Shown: in pieces, positions 34,238 through 42,877 of the stretch
Layout: each line of letters opens with the position of its first letter
How positions within the stretch are numbered: the first letter of the stretch is position 1
From: Methylobacterium platani
GTDB taxonomy: Bacteria; Pseudomonadota; Alphaproteobacteria; Rhizobiales; Beijerinckiaceae
Direction of reading: 5' to 3'
DNA length: 64,000 nucleotides
Assembly (NCBI RefSeq): GCF_001653715.1
Contig: NZ_LWHQ01000001.1
Span: 37,460-101,459, forward strand
The notes under the pieces: model-generated
What the model saw: only the letters and a program-made list of their open reading frames with translations
Database searches by the model: none
What the model was told of the DNA's origin: nothing
Position numbers and translations under genes: made by a program

Positions 34238-34965
34238 GTGAATCCCTGCTGCGCATCGATCACGTCACGCTCCGCTTCGGCGGCCTCGTCGCCAACGCCG
34301 ATGTCAGCCTCGACGTGCCGGAGGGCCAGATCCTCGGGCTGCTCGGGCCGAACGGCGCCGGCAAGTCGACCCTGTTCAACCTGATCTCCGGCACCTACCG
34401 GCCGAGCGAGGGCAGGATCTACTTCCGCGGCGAGGACATCACCGATCTCCCGGCGCCCGAGCGCTGCCGGCGCGGCATCGCCCGCACCTTCCAGGTGCCG
34501 CGCTCGTTCGATTCGATGAACGTGGTCGAGAACGTCATCGTCGGGGGCTTCGCCCGCCACGCCGGCGCCGCCGTGGCCCGGCGCGTGGCGCTCGAGACCC
34601 TGGATTTCGCGGGCTTGAGTCACCGGGCCGAGGCCGTGGCGGGGGAACTGACCCCGCCGGAGAAGCGCCGCCTCGAGGTCGCCCGGGCGCTCGCCACCGA
34701 GCCGAAGCTCCTCCTCCTCGACGAGGTGCTGACGGGGCTCACTCCGAGCGAGGCCAAGGCCGGCGTCGAGCTGATCCGCAAGGTGGCGGCGAGCGGCGTC
34801 ACCGTCATCATGGTCGAGCACGTGATGGAGGTGGTGATGCCGCTCGTCGACCGCGCCGTGGTGCTGCATCTCGGCCGCGTGCTGGCCGAGGGCCACCCGA
34901 CGGAGGTGGTGCGCCACGAGGGCGTCATCACCGCCTATCTGGGGGAGCGCCACCGTGCTGCTTGA
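34234..34965 (+). CDS. livG: HAAT ABC transporter ATPase LivG-type
   Basis: 243 residues. Walker A GPNGAGKS (about 38-45), Q-loop in [12 protein letters not shown], Walker [12 protein letters not shown] and H-switch in MVEHVMEV. The ABC signature, normally LSGGQ, reads [10 protein letters not shown], a divergent form; the partner LivF keeps a normal LSGGE. The GTG at 34234 has an AGGAGG site and overlaps the livM stop. It energises transport as a heterodimer with LivF at the cytoplasmic face. Confidence 0.88.
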   Translation: MSESLLRIDHVTLRFGGLVANADVSLDVPEGQILGLLGPNGAGKSTLFNLISGTYRPSEGRIYFRGEDITDLPAPERCRRGIARTFQVPRSFDSMNVVENVIVGGFARHAGAAVARRVALETLDFAGLSHRAEAVAGELTPPEKRRLEVARALATEPKLLLLDEVLTGLTPSEAKAGVELIRKVAASGVTVIMVEHVMEVVMPLVDRAVVLHLGRVLAEGHPTEVVRHEGVITAYLGERHRAA

Positions 34966-35662
34966 GGTCCGCGCGCTCTCCACCGCCTATCAGGGCCTGC
35001 TCGCCATCCAGGGCGTCTCGATCGAGGTCGCGACCGGCGAGATCGTCGTCGTGGCCGGCGCCAACGGCGCCGGCAAGTCGACCCTGCTGAAATCCATCGC
35101 CGGGATGGAGCGCCCCCGCTCCGGCGAGGTCGTCTTCGACGGCGCCCGCATCGACGGGCTGCCCGGCCACGCCATCACGGCGAAGGGCATCGCCTACGTG
35201 CCGGAGAACAAGCGGCTGTTCCCGCGCCTGTCGGTCTCCGACAACCTGCGGCTCGGCAGCTACCTCCACCGCAAGGAAGCCGACCGCGAGGCACCTTTGG
35301 AGCGGGTCTTCTCCCTGTTCCCCCGCCTGAAGGAGCGCCTGCCGCAGCGCGCCGGCACGCTGTCGGGCGGCGAGCAGCAGATGCTCGCCATCGGCCGCGC
35401 CCTGATGACCCGGCCGCGCCTGCTGATGCTCGACGAGCCCTCGCAGGGCATCATGCCCAAGCTCGTCGACGAGATTTTTTCCGCGGTCGAGGCGATCCGC
35501 GCCTCGGGCACGACGATCCTGCTGGTCGAGCAACGCCTGGCGGAATCCTTGAGCATCGCCGACCGCGCCTACGTGCTCCAGACCGGCCGCCTGATGCTCT
35601 CGGGCCCGGCGGCGACCCTGCGGGACGATCCGGAGGTGCGGCGGGCCTATCTGGGGATTTGA
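34955..35662 (+). CDS. livF: HAAT ABC transporter ATPase LivF-type
   Basis: 235 residues: Walker A GANGAGKS, AYVPENKRLFPRLSV (typical LivF sequence), signature LSGGEQQML, Walker B LLMLDEPSQGI, H-loop replaced by Q in LLVEQRLAES as usual in LivF. GTG start at 34955 overlaps livG by 11 bases. Last gene of the transporter operon; a GC hairpin follows 82 bases after the stop. Confidence 0.9.
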   Translation: MLLEVRALSTAYQGLLAIQGVSIEVATGEIVVVAGANGAGKSTLLKSIAGMERPRSGEVVFDGARIDGLPGHAITAKGIAYVPENKRLFPRLSVSDNLRLGSYLHRKEADREAPLERVFSLFPRLKERLPQRAGTLSGGEQQMLAIGRALMTRPRLLMLDEPSQGIMPKLVDEIFSAVEAIRASGTTILLVEQRLAESLSIADRAYVLQTGRLMLSGPAATLRDDPEVRRAYLGI

Positions 35663-35743
35663 TCGACGCATCGAGAGCGGGCGCCTCCTGATCCTTGCGG
35701 CGGCCGACTCGACGGTCCCTGAACAATGAGGCGCGGATCTCCA

Positions 35744-35765
35744 CTCTCCCCGCCCGCGGGGAGAG
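35744..35765. terminator. Hairpin after livF
   Basis: Perfect arms CTCTCCCCGC (35744-35753) and GCGGGGAGAG (35756-35765). It lies at the end of the ABC operon with no T-run and shares the CTCTCCCC word with family B repeats. Confidence 0.45.
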
Positions 35766-35841
35766 GGAAAGGGGCCGCAGCGCCAAGACTCCCGCCCACC
35801 CGCCCGATGCTCTACAGAGGTCCCCGCACGGAGACCCATCG

Positions 35842-36426
35842 ATGACCAGCCGCACCACCGAGATCACGCTTGAGCGCATCGCCCTGATCCGGCGGCTGGT
35901 CGTGGCCTGGGATCCGGTGGGGCAAGGTGCCCCGGTGATCCACCCGGACGCCCCCTACGGCAGCCTCGACCGCGACGGCGACATCGCCAACGTCACCGGC
36001 GACGACGAGGGCGCGGCCGAGGAGCACCGGGCGGTGGGCGAGGCGCTGGTCGCCTTCCTGCGCCACGCCGAACTCAAGCCCGGCCGCTACAGCTACCACA
36101 ACCCGCTGACCAAGCTCGACCTGTCCCACGTCTCCGACGTGTTTCGCGACGAGAGCGCCGGGACGTCCCCCGAGCAGATCGTGTTCGAGGTCGGCCCCGA
36201 GCACATCGCCCTGATCCGCCACCTCGCCATGGGCTGGGACGCGGCGCGGGGCGTGCCGGCGGTCGATGCGGGCGCGCCTTACGGCCCGGGCGGCCTGGAC
36301 GAGGCGATGACCCGGGCGCTCGGCGGTCCGCGCGAGGACCTGGCCCACCTGCACCGGTCGATGCAGCCGGCCCTGCAGATCTTCCTGCGCAGCGCCGACA
36401 TCGCGCCGGGGGATTTCGCGGTCTGA
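35842..36426 (+). CDS. Hypothetical protein with an internal duplication
   Basis: 194 residues built of two homologous halves. The first (about 7-95) begins ITLERIALIRRLVVAWDP and has DAPYGSLDRDGDI; the second (about 112-194) begins VGPEHIALIRHLAMGWDA and has GAPYGPGGLDEA. Each half continues into a helical stretch that ends on a hydrophobic patch (VAFLRHAELKPG / QIFLRSADIAPG). The protein is soluble and acidic. The ATG at 35842 is preferred because the repeat begins soon after. I do not recognise the family; an intramolecular pseudo-dimer is implied. It is after the ABC operon but separated from it by a hairpin. Confidence 0.7.
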   Translation: MTSRTTEITLERIALIRRLVVAWDPVGQGAPVIHPDAPYGSLDRDGDIANVTGDDEGAAEEHRAVGEALVAFLRHAELKPGRYSYHNPLTKLDLSHVSDVFRDESAGTSPEQIVFEVGPEHIALIRHLAMGWDAARGVPAVDAGAPYGPGGLDEAMTRALGGPREDLAHLHRSMQPALQIFLRSADIAPGDFAV

Positions 36427-36461
36427 CGAGAACTCCACTCACCCCGCTTCGTCAATAAAGC

Positions 36462-36656
36462 GCGGGATCCCCTCTCCAGGCGATGCCGGGCTTGCCCGGT
36501 ATCGCTGCGAGGTGTGGGAGAGGGGCAGGGGTGAGGGTGACACGCTTCCGTGTAAAGCTATGACCGTCGTGCTGGCAGTGTGACGACCTGAGCTTTACTC
36601 GGAACCGTAGCACCCTCACCCCTAACCCCTCTCCCACACGGGAGAGGGGATCCCGC
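36462..36656. repeat. Long inverted repeat, family B
   Basis: Outer arms of 16 bases, GCGGGATCCCCTCTCC (36462-36477) and its exact complement (36641-36656), with further internal C/G-rich complementarity and an inner GAGCTTTAC. It lies between the convergent ends of the duplicated-domain gene and the RND permease gene. Confidence 0.8.
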
Positions 36657-36717
36657 GCTCAATTCTGAAACATAAGCGCAAAATAGGGCGTGTGGCAGCA
36701 ACACCGAGCCGGCCGCC

Positions 36718-39700
36718 TCACGCCACCTCGACCACGTGCCCCTCCGCCACCGCCCCATGCCCGCCATGCTGCTTGAGCGGCCGGTTGCCGGTCAGCCGGC
36801 GCAGCAGCACGTAGAAGACCGGGGTCAGGAACAGCCCGAACGCCGTCACCCCGATCATGCCCGAGAACACCGCGACACCCATGGCGCGGCGCATCTCCGA
36901 GCCGGCCCCGGTGGCGGTGACCAGCGGCAGTACGCCCATGATGAAGGCCATCGAGGTCATCAGGATCGGGCGCAGGCGAAGGCGGCTCGCCTCGATCGCC
37001 GCCTGGATCGGATTGCGGCCGGAGAATTCCAATTCACGGGCGAATTCGACGATCAGGATCGCGTTCTTGGCCGAGAGCCCGACGAGCACGATCAGGCCGA
37101 TCTGCGTGAAGACGTTGTTGTCGCCCGCCGACAGCCACACGCCGGTCATCGCCGCGAGCAGCCCCATCGGCACGATCAGGAGGATCGCCAGCGGTAGCGC
37201 GAGGCTCTCGTACTGCGCCGCCAGCACCAGGAAGACCAGGAGCAGCGCCAGCGGAAAGACCCACACCCCCGAATTGCCGGCGATGAACTCCTGGTAGGTG
37301 AGGTCGGTCCATTCGAACGAGAAGCCCCGCGGCAGGGTCTCGGCGGCGATCCGCGCGGCGGCCGCCTGCGCCTGGCCGGAGGAGAAGCCGGGGGCGGCGC
37401 CCGCGTTGATGTCGGCGGTGAGGAAGCCGTTGTAGCGCATCGCCCGCTCGGGGCCGGAGGTCTGGCGCACCCGCAGGAGCGTCGAGAGCGGCACCATCTC
37501 GCCGGAGCCCGCCCGCACCTTGAGCAGGCCCACATCGTCGGAGCGGGCGCGGAACGGCGCGTCGGCCTGGACCCGGACCGAGTAGGTGCGGCCGAACTTG
37601 TTGAAGTCGTTGACGTAGAGCGATCCGAGATAGATCTGCAGCGTGTCGAACACGTCGGTGACCGGGATCTTGAGCTGGCGCGCCTTGGTGCGGTCGATAT
37701 CGGCGAAGAGCTGCGGCACGTTCATCTGGAAGCTCGAGAACAGGCCGGCGAGCTCCGGCGCCTTCGCGGCCCTGGCGAGGAAGGCCTTGGTCGCCTCGTT
37801 CAGCGCCTCGTAGCCGAGGCCGGCCCGGTCCTCGATCTGGAGCTTGAACCCGCCGATGGTGCCCAGACCGTTGACCGGCGGCGGCGGGAACATCGCGATG
37901 AAGGCCTCGGGGATGCCGGCGTATTTCCTGTTCAGGGACATCGCGATCGACGCGCCGTCGAGCCCCGGGCCCTTGCGCTCCTCGAAGGGCTTCAGGGTCG
38001 AGAACACGATTCCGGAATTCGACGAGTTGGTGAAGCCGTTGATCGAGAGCCCCGGAAAGGCGACCGCGCTCTCGACGCCGGGTTCCTTCAGGGCGATCTC
38101 GCTCATGCGGCGGATCACCTCCTCGGTCCGGTCGAGCGTCGCGCCGTCGGGCAATTGCGCGAAGCCGACGAGGTACTGCTTGTCCTGGCCCGGCACGAAG
38201 CCGCCGGGGATCTGGCGGAACAGCAGCGCCGTCACCCCGACGAGGACGAGGTAGACCGCCATCATCGCGCCTTTTCGCGAGATGACCCCGCCGACGCCGC
38301 GGCCGTAGCCGTCCGAGGCGCGCCCGAAGGCGCGGTTGAAGCGGCGGAAGAACCAGCCGAGCAGGGTGTCGAGCACCCGGGTCAGCCGGTCCTTCGGCGC
38401 GTGGTGGCCCTTGAGCAGCAGGGCCGAGAGGGCGGGGGACAGGGTCAGCGAGTTGATCGCCGAGATCACGGTCGAGATCGCGATGGTCAGCGCGAACTGC
38501 TTATAGAACTGGCCCGTCAGCCCGCTGATGAAGGCGAGCGGCACGAAGACGGCCACCAGCACCAGCGCGATCGCGATGATGGGACCTGAGACCTCGCGCA
38601 TCGCCTGGTAGCTGGCGTCGCGCGGCGACAGGCCGGCCTCGATGTTGCGCTCGACGTTCTCCACCACCACGATCGCGTCGTCGACGACGATGCCGATGGC
38701 GAGCACGAGGCCGAACAGGCTGAGCGCGTTGATCGAGAAGCCGAAGGCGTGCATCACCGCGAAGGTGCCGACGATCGAGACCGGCACGGCGAGCAGCGGG
38801 ATGATCGAGGCCCGCCAGGTCTGCAGGAACAGGATCACCACCAGCACGACGAGGGCCACCGCCTCGAGCAGGGTGTGGATCACCGCCTCGATCGAGGCGC
38901 GCACGAACTGGGTGGGATCGTAGACGATTTCGTAATCGACCCCCTCGGGCATATTCTTCTTGATCTCCGCCATGGTGCGGCGGACCGCATCGGAGATCTG
39001 GATCGCGTTCGAGCCGGGCGATTGCGAGATGGGAAGCGCCACCGCCGCCTTGTTGTCGAGGAGCGAGCGCAGCGCGTAATCGGCGGCGCCGAGCTCGATC
39101 CGGGCAATGTCGCGCAACCGCGTGATCTCGCCGTTCTCGCCGGTCTTGACCACGATGTCGCCGAACTGCTCCTCGCTGGTGAGCCGCCCTTCCGCGTTGA
39201 GCGAGAGCTGCAGGTCGAGGCCTGGCAAAGCCGGCGAGGCGCCGATGATGCCGGCGGCGGCCTCGACGTTCTGGGCCTGGATCTCGCGCACCACGTCGCC
39301 GGCCGACAGGCCGTGCTCGGCGACCCGTTGCGGGTCGAGCCAGATCCGCATCGCGTAGTCGCCCGAGCCGAAGAGCTGAACTTGGCCGACGCCGTCGAGG
39401 CGGGCCAGCCGATCCTTGATGTTGAGCACCGCGTAGTTGCGCAGGTACGTCATGTCGTACCGGCCGTTCGGCGAGACGAGGTGGACCACCATCGTCAGGT
39501 CGGGCGAGGACTTCACCGTGACGATGCCGAGCTGGCGCACGATCGCCGGCAGCCGCGGCTCGGCCTGCGAGACCCGGTTCTGGACCAGCTGCTGCGCCTT
39601 GTCGGGATCGGTGCCGAGCCGGAACGTCACGGTCAGCGTCATGATGCCGTCCGTCGTCGCCTGGCTCGACATGTAGAGCATGCCCTCGACGCCGTTGATC

Positions 39701-39909
39701 TGCTCCTCGATCGGCGTCGCCACGGTCTCGGCGATGACCTTCGGGTTGGCGCCCGGGAAGGTCGCCCGCACCACGACGGAGGGCGGCACGACGTCCGGAT
39801 ACTCGGAGATCGGCATCGCGAGCAGCGACAAGAGCCCGCCGATGAAGATGAGCACCGAGAGCACGCCCGCGAAGATCGGGCGGTCGATGAAGAACTTGGA
39901 GAGGTTCAT
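36718..39909 (-). CDS. RND efflux pump inner-membrane transporter (HAE1 family)
   Basis: 1063 residues, twelve transmembrane helices and two large periplasmic loops. MNLSKFFIDRPIFAGVLS start, proton-relay aspartates in LVLAIGIVVDDAIVVVENVERN, and LSAKNAILIVEFA in helix 10 match AcrB/MexF/BepE-type drug pumps. It exports hydrophobic compounds with a periplasmic adaptor and a TolC-like outer-membrane channel. The adaptor gene lies upstream on the same strand but 517 bases away, across repeats. No outer-membrane factor gene is in the window. ATG at 39909. Confidence 0.92.
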   Translation of the reverse strand: MNLSKFFIDRPIFAGVLSVLIFIGGLLSLLAMPISEYPDVVPPSVVVRATFPGANPKVIAETVATPIEEQINGVEGMLYMSSQATTDGIMTLTVTFRLGTDPDKAQQLVQNRVSQAEPRLPAIVRQLGIVTVKSSPDLTMVVHLVSPNGRYDMTYLRNYAVLNIKDRLARLDGVGQVQLFGSGDYAMRIWLDPQRVAEHGLSAGDVVREIQAQNVEAAAGIIGASPALPGLDLQLSLNAEGRLTSEEQFGDIVVKTGENGEITRLRDIARIELGAADYALRSLLDNKAAVALPISQSPGSNAIQISDAVRRTMAEIKKNMPEGVDYEIVYDPTQFVRASIEAVIHTLLEAVALVVLVVILFLQTWRASIIPLLAVPVSIVGTFAVMHAFGFSINALSLFGLVLAIGIVVDDAIVVVENVERNIEAGLSPRDASYQAMREVSGPIIAIALVLVAVFVPLAFISGLTGQFYKQFALTIAISTVISAINSLTLSPALSALLLKGHHAPKDRLTRVLDTLLGWFFRRFNRAFGRASDGYGRGVGGVISRKGAMMAVYLVLVGVTALLFRQIPGGFVPGQDKQYLVGFAQLPDGATLDRTEEVIRRMSEIALKEPGVESAVAFPGLSINGFTNSSNSGIVFSTLKPFEERKGPGLDGASIAMSLNRKYAGIPEAFIAMFPPPPVNGLGTIGGFKLQIEDRAGLGYEALNEATKAFLARAAKAPELAGLFSSFQMNVPQLFADIDRTKARQLKIPVTDVFDTLQIYLGSLYVNDFNKFGRTYSVRVQADAPFRARSDDVGLLKVRAGSGEMVPLSTLLRVRQTSGPERAMRYNGFLTADINAGAAPGFSSGQAQAAAARIAAETLPRGFSFEWTDLTYQEFIAGNSGVWVFPLALLLVFLVLAAQYESLALPLAILLIVPMGLLAAMTGVWLSAGDNNVFTQIGLIVLVGLSAKNAILIVEFARELEFSGRNPIQAAIEASRLRLRPILMTSMAFIMGVLPLVTATGAGSEMRRAMGVAVFSGMIGVTAFGLFLTPVFYVLLRRLTGNRPLKQHGGHGAVAEGHVVEVA

Positions 39910-39978
39910 GCCGCCCTCCGGGGGCGCGAGGGATCCTGAAGGCGGTCGCCGCCTCGAATGTCAGGATAAGAAAATGGC

Positions 39979-40163
39979 GCGGGATCCCCTCTCCCGAGTG
40001 GGAGAGGGGTAGGGGCGATCGAAGATCGCGCGAGGGTGATACGGTTCAGGATCGAGCACTGATCGGGATGCCGGGACCGGAACAATCCGAGGTTATCTCG
40101 GCAGCGTGGCACCCTCACGCGGGATCTTCGATCCCCCGGCCCCTCTCCCACACGGGAGAGGGG
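39979..40163. repeat. Inverted repeat, family B
   Basis: Two hairpin ends: CCCTCTCCC-GAGT-GGGAGAGGG (near 39987-40008) and CCCTCTCCCACACGGGAGAGGG (near 40141-40162), also complementary to each other. It shares words with the element at 36462-36656. Confidence 0.75.
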
Positions 40164-40238
40164 AACTGAGCTTTGTTTGGAAAACGGAGCCGGATTCGGA
40201 ACGGACTATGGTGCGCTCCGCAGACCTGAAACCCGCTA

Positions 40239-40379
40239 TGTCATCCCGGGGCCGCGCAGCGGAACCCGGGATCCATGACCGCTGACGATCCCGGATGAGG
40301 CAGGACGCTGATCGCCGTATTCTCCAGCGCCAGCGGTCATGGATCCCGGGTTCTCGTCAAGGCTCGCTCCAGGATGACG
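40239..40379. repeat. Palindromic intergenic element, family A copy 2
   Basis: 23-bp perfect inverted arms at 40262-40284 and 40331-40353 (core CCCGGGATCCATGACC), flanked by outer TGTCATCC ... GGATGAC ends. Same design as 23520-23640 but better conserved, so it may be the younger copy. Confidence 0.85.
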
Positions 40380-40426
40380 GGGAGAGATGCCGGCCGATGG
40401 CCCGAAAGGCATCCGCCCACTTCCCC

Positions 40427-41671
40427 TCACCGCTGCGCGAGCTTCCCCGGCTCCTGCATCGGCCGCGCCCCCATCGTCACCGGCGAGGGGCTGACGAGGC
40501 TGCCCGGGCGCACCCGCTGCAAGCCGTTGACGACGATCCGCTCGGACCCCGACAGGCCGGAGGTGACGATCCGCAGGCCCTCGACCGACCGGCCGAGGGT
40601 CACGGCCCGGAACTCCGCCCGGTTGTCGGCCCCGACCACCAGCACGAAGCGCTTGTCCTGGTCGTTGCCGACCGCCCGCTCGTCGACGAGGAGCAGCCGC
40701 TCGGGGACCGCCTGGCCGAGGCGCAGGCGGGCGAACTGGCCCGGGATCAGGTGCCCGTCGGCATTGGCGAAGGTGGCGCGCACCCGCACCGTGCCGCTGC
40801 GGGGATCGACCTTGTTGTCGATGAACTGGAGGTGCCCCTTCGCCTGCTCGCCGTCGGCGGTCGTCATCTCGACCGGGATGCGGTCGAGCCGGCCGCGCCG
40901 GCCCGACGCCTCGGCGATGCCGGCGAGCGCCCTCAGGACCACCGCCTCGTCGGCGTCGAAGCTCGCGTAGATCGGGTCGACCGAGACGAGGGTCGTCAGC
41001 ACCGCGGCCCCGGCCCCGGTCGCCACGAGGTTGCCCGGCGTGATCTCCCGCCGCCCGACCCGTCCGCCCACCGCCGCCCGCACCTGCGTGTAGTCGAGGT
41101 TGAGGCGGGCCGCCGCCAGGGTCGCCGTCGCGGCGTCGAGATTGGCCTTCGCCTCCTTGAAGGCGTTCGCCCGCACGTCGAGGTCGCGCGCCGTGACGAT
41201 GCGCTGGTCGGACAGGCGCTGGCCGCGCTCGTAGTCGCTCGCGGTGAGCGCCAGGCGCGCCTCGGCGCCCGCCACCTGGGCGTCCAGGCGCCGGACCTCG
41301 GCGGCGTAGGGCGCGGGGTCGATCGTCACCAGCAGGTCGCCGGCCTTGACGAGCGCTCCTTCCGAAAAATGCGTCGCCTGGACCGCGCCGCCGACCCGGG
41401 CGCGCACGTCGATCCGCTCGACCGCCTCGAGACGGCCCGAGACCTCGTCGTAGAGCACCACGTCGCGGGGCTCGACCGTCGCGACCGGGACCGGGATCGC
41501 GGGCTCGGCGGGGGGCGTGGCGGCGACGGCCTGACCCGGGGACAAGCGCGGCAGCGGCAGGTAAGCAGTGGAGGCGCCCGCCGCCAGCGCGACGGCGAGG
41601 CCGGCCGCGGCGAAGCGGGGGAGGCGGGACGGGACGATAGCGGGATCGGGATTCACGACCGGCTCCGACAT
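40427..41671 (-). CDS. RND efflux periplasmic adaptor (MexE/BepF-type)
   Basis: 414 residues: N-terminal membrane anchor or signal (FAAAGLAVALAAGAS), lipoyl half-motif RIDVRARVGGAVQATHFSEGALVKAGDLLVTID, alpha-helical hairpin (about 115-190), second lipoyl half and beta-barrel with LDRIPVEMTTADGEQAKGHLQFIDNKVDPRSGTVRVRATFAN, and membrane-proximal domain. It links the inner-membrane pump to an outer-membrane channel. No lipobox cysteine. The ATG at 41671 lies directly beside the TGTAA/TTACA palindrome, so repressor binding there would block this gene. Confidence 0.88.
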   Translation of the reverse strand: MSEPVVNPDPAIVPSRLPRFAAAGLAVALAAGASTAYLPLPRLSPGQAVAATPPAEPAIPVPVATVEPRDVVLYDEVSGRLEAVERIDVRARVGGAVQATHFSEGALVKAGDLLVTIDPAPYAAEVRRLDAQVAGAEARLALTASDYERGQRLSDQRIVTARDLDVRANAFKEAKANLDAATATLAAARLNLDYTQVRAAVGGRVGRREITPGNLVATGAGAAVLTTLVSVDPIYASFDADEAVVLRALAGIAEASGRRGRLDRIPVEMTTADGEQAKGHLQFIDNKVDPRSGTVRVRATFANADGHLIPGQFARLRLGQAVPERLLLVDERAVGNDQDKRFVLVVGADNRAEFRAVTLGRSVEGLRIVTSGLSGSERIVVNGLQRVRPGSLVSPSPVTMGARPMQEPGKLAQR

Positions 41672-41672
41672 C

Positions 41673-41688
41673 TGTAAGGTGCGTTACA
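41673..41688. promoter_or_regulatory. TetR-type operator candidate
   Basis: TGTAA-GGTGCG-TTACA is a symmetric 16-base site abutting the adaptor start and 72 bases before the divergent tetR start. AcrR/TetR-type repressors commonly bind such TTACA/TGTAA dyads. Confidence 0.6.
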
Positions 41689-41759
41689 CATGTCGGCATG
41701 GACGCCGGCCGTCAAGAGACTTATCTACCACTCGATACAAAAATTGGAGCCGGCGGACA

Positions 41760-42374
41760 ATGACGATGGGGCGGCCCCGGGCCTTCTGCACGGAGAAGGC
41801 CCTCGACGAGGCGATGGAGGTGTTCTGGCGCCACGGCTACGACGGGGCGACCCTGGCGATGCTGACCAAGGCGATGGGCATCAAGCCGCCGAGCCTCTAC
41901 GCCGCCTTCGGCAGCAAGGAGGGCCTGCTGAAGGCCGCCCTCGACCGCTACGCCGAGCGCCGCTCGGAGCACATGCGCTACGTGCTCGACGGGCCGACCG
42001 CGCGCGACGTGGCCGAGCGCTTCCTGTCGAGCATCGCCGAGAGCCACACCGACCCGGCGAACCCGCCCGGCTGCCTGCTGGTCCAGGGTGGCCTCGCCTG
42101 CGGCGCCGGCTCCGAGAACATCCCGTTCGAGCTCGCCGCCCGCCGCGCGCAAGGCGAGGCCGAGTTGCGCGCGCGCTTCGAGCGGGCAAAGGCGGAGCGC
42201 GACCTGCCCGGGGACGCCGACCCGGCGGCGCTCGCCCGCTTTCTGTCGACGGTGGCCTCGGGGATGGGCGTGCTAGCCTCGTCCGGCGCCGACCGGGAGG
42301 CGCTGCGGGAGGTGGCGCGGGTGTCGCTGGGGGCGTTCCCCCCCGGGCGCGGGGCCGGGGGCGCACCGGCGTGA
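41760..42374 (+). CDS. TetR/AcrR family repressor
   Basis: 204 residues. N-terminal helix-turn-helix (MGRPRAFCTEKALDEAMEVFWRHG, AMGIKPPSLYAAFGSKEGLL), then a ligand-binding helical domain with PGCLLVQGGLACG, characteristic of the TetR_C_16/YxaF-like efflux regulators. Divergent from the adaptor gene with a dyad operator between them; it most likely represses the pump and itself and is released by pump substrates. ATG at 41760 (ATGACGATG; the second ATG is possible). Confidence 0.9.
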   Translation: MTMGRPRAFCTEKALDEAMEVFWRHGYDGATLAMLTKAMGIKPPSLYAAFGSKEGLLKAALDRYAERRSEHMRYVLDGPTARDVAERFLSSIAESHTDPANPPGCLLVQGGLACGAGSENIPFELAARRAQGEAELRARFERAKAERDLPGDADPAALARFLSTVASGMGVLASSGADREALREVARVSLGAFPPGRGAGGAPA

Positions 42375-42542
42375 GGAGGCGGTGCCGCGGGTCCGCGCCG
42401 GCTCGCCCGCATGCCCCGGTGCCTTCCCCGCCGTGGCGCCCGGGACCGTTGCTCGGTTCCGCCGGAGAGACCGCTCCGACGGCGTGCAGAATTGTCTGGC
42501 CGGAATACGATCGCTATTCCGAATACGACGAGTTGTATTTCT
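42375..42542. other. Start of an AT-richer islet
   Basis: GC content falls from here to about 44.1 kb. The stretch contains a palindrome at 42501-42521 and no convincing gene. Confidence 0.4.
42501..42521. promoter_or_regulatory. Palindrome CGGAATA-N7-TATTCCG
   Basis: Perfect 7-bp arms (42501-42507 and 42515-42521), with a self-complementary spacer core. Possibly an operator or small hairpin near the end of the orphan minus-strand ORFs. Confidence 0.4.
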
Positions 42543-42854
42543 TCAATGTCCTGACGGACAGGTAGCCTCGATTTGCATTGAGCACGGCAAATATCTTATA
42601 AGACGCCTCCTCGTGTTCGAAGGCGAGTGTGACCGGCCATTTTGTGGGAATGCGACCATTGAATTTGTAATTTTTTTTATCTGAGAAATCTCATCGATGA
42701 TGGCATCGAGCAGCAATCCGACCGAAACTTTCAATTCCCTCAGCTGGGTCTGAAGGCCATACGACACGGAAAATTTCCTTATTTTAATGGAATTCGTCGC
42801 GCCGGTTTTGACGTACGATTTGTCGAATAAACCCCCGGTTCGAAAATGGTCCAC
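42543..42854 (-). CDS. Hypothetical protein (103 aa), low confidence
   Basis: 103 residues from a GTG (MDHFRTGGLFDKSYVKTGATNSIKIRKF). Unlike the rest of the genome it is rich in Lys, Ile and Ser, with a helical segment LRELKVSVGLLLDAIIDEISQIKK. It lies 23 bases downstream of the 204-aa ORF on the same strand, so it could be the third gene of a small transferred unit. No domain recognised. In AT-richer DNA an open frame of this size is weaker evidence. Confidence 0.35.
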   Translation of the reverse strand: MDHFRTGGLFDKSYVKTGATNSIKIRKFSVSYGLQTQLRELKVSVGLLLDAIIDEISQIKKITNSMVAFPQNGRSHSPSNTRRRLIRYLPCSMQIEATCPSGH

Positions 42855-42877
42855 ATCCGTTTCTTCGACGGTCTGTT

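Larger units (their letters stand above)
39910..40426. other. Repeat-filled spacer inside the efflux operon
   Basis: 517 bases between the adaptor gene and the RND transporter gene, both on the minus strand. It holds a family B inverted repeat and a family A palindrome (listed separately). I see no ORF. Confidence 0.7.
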
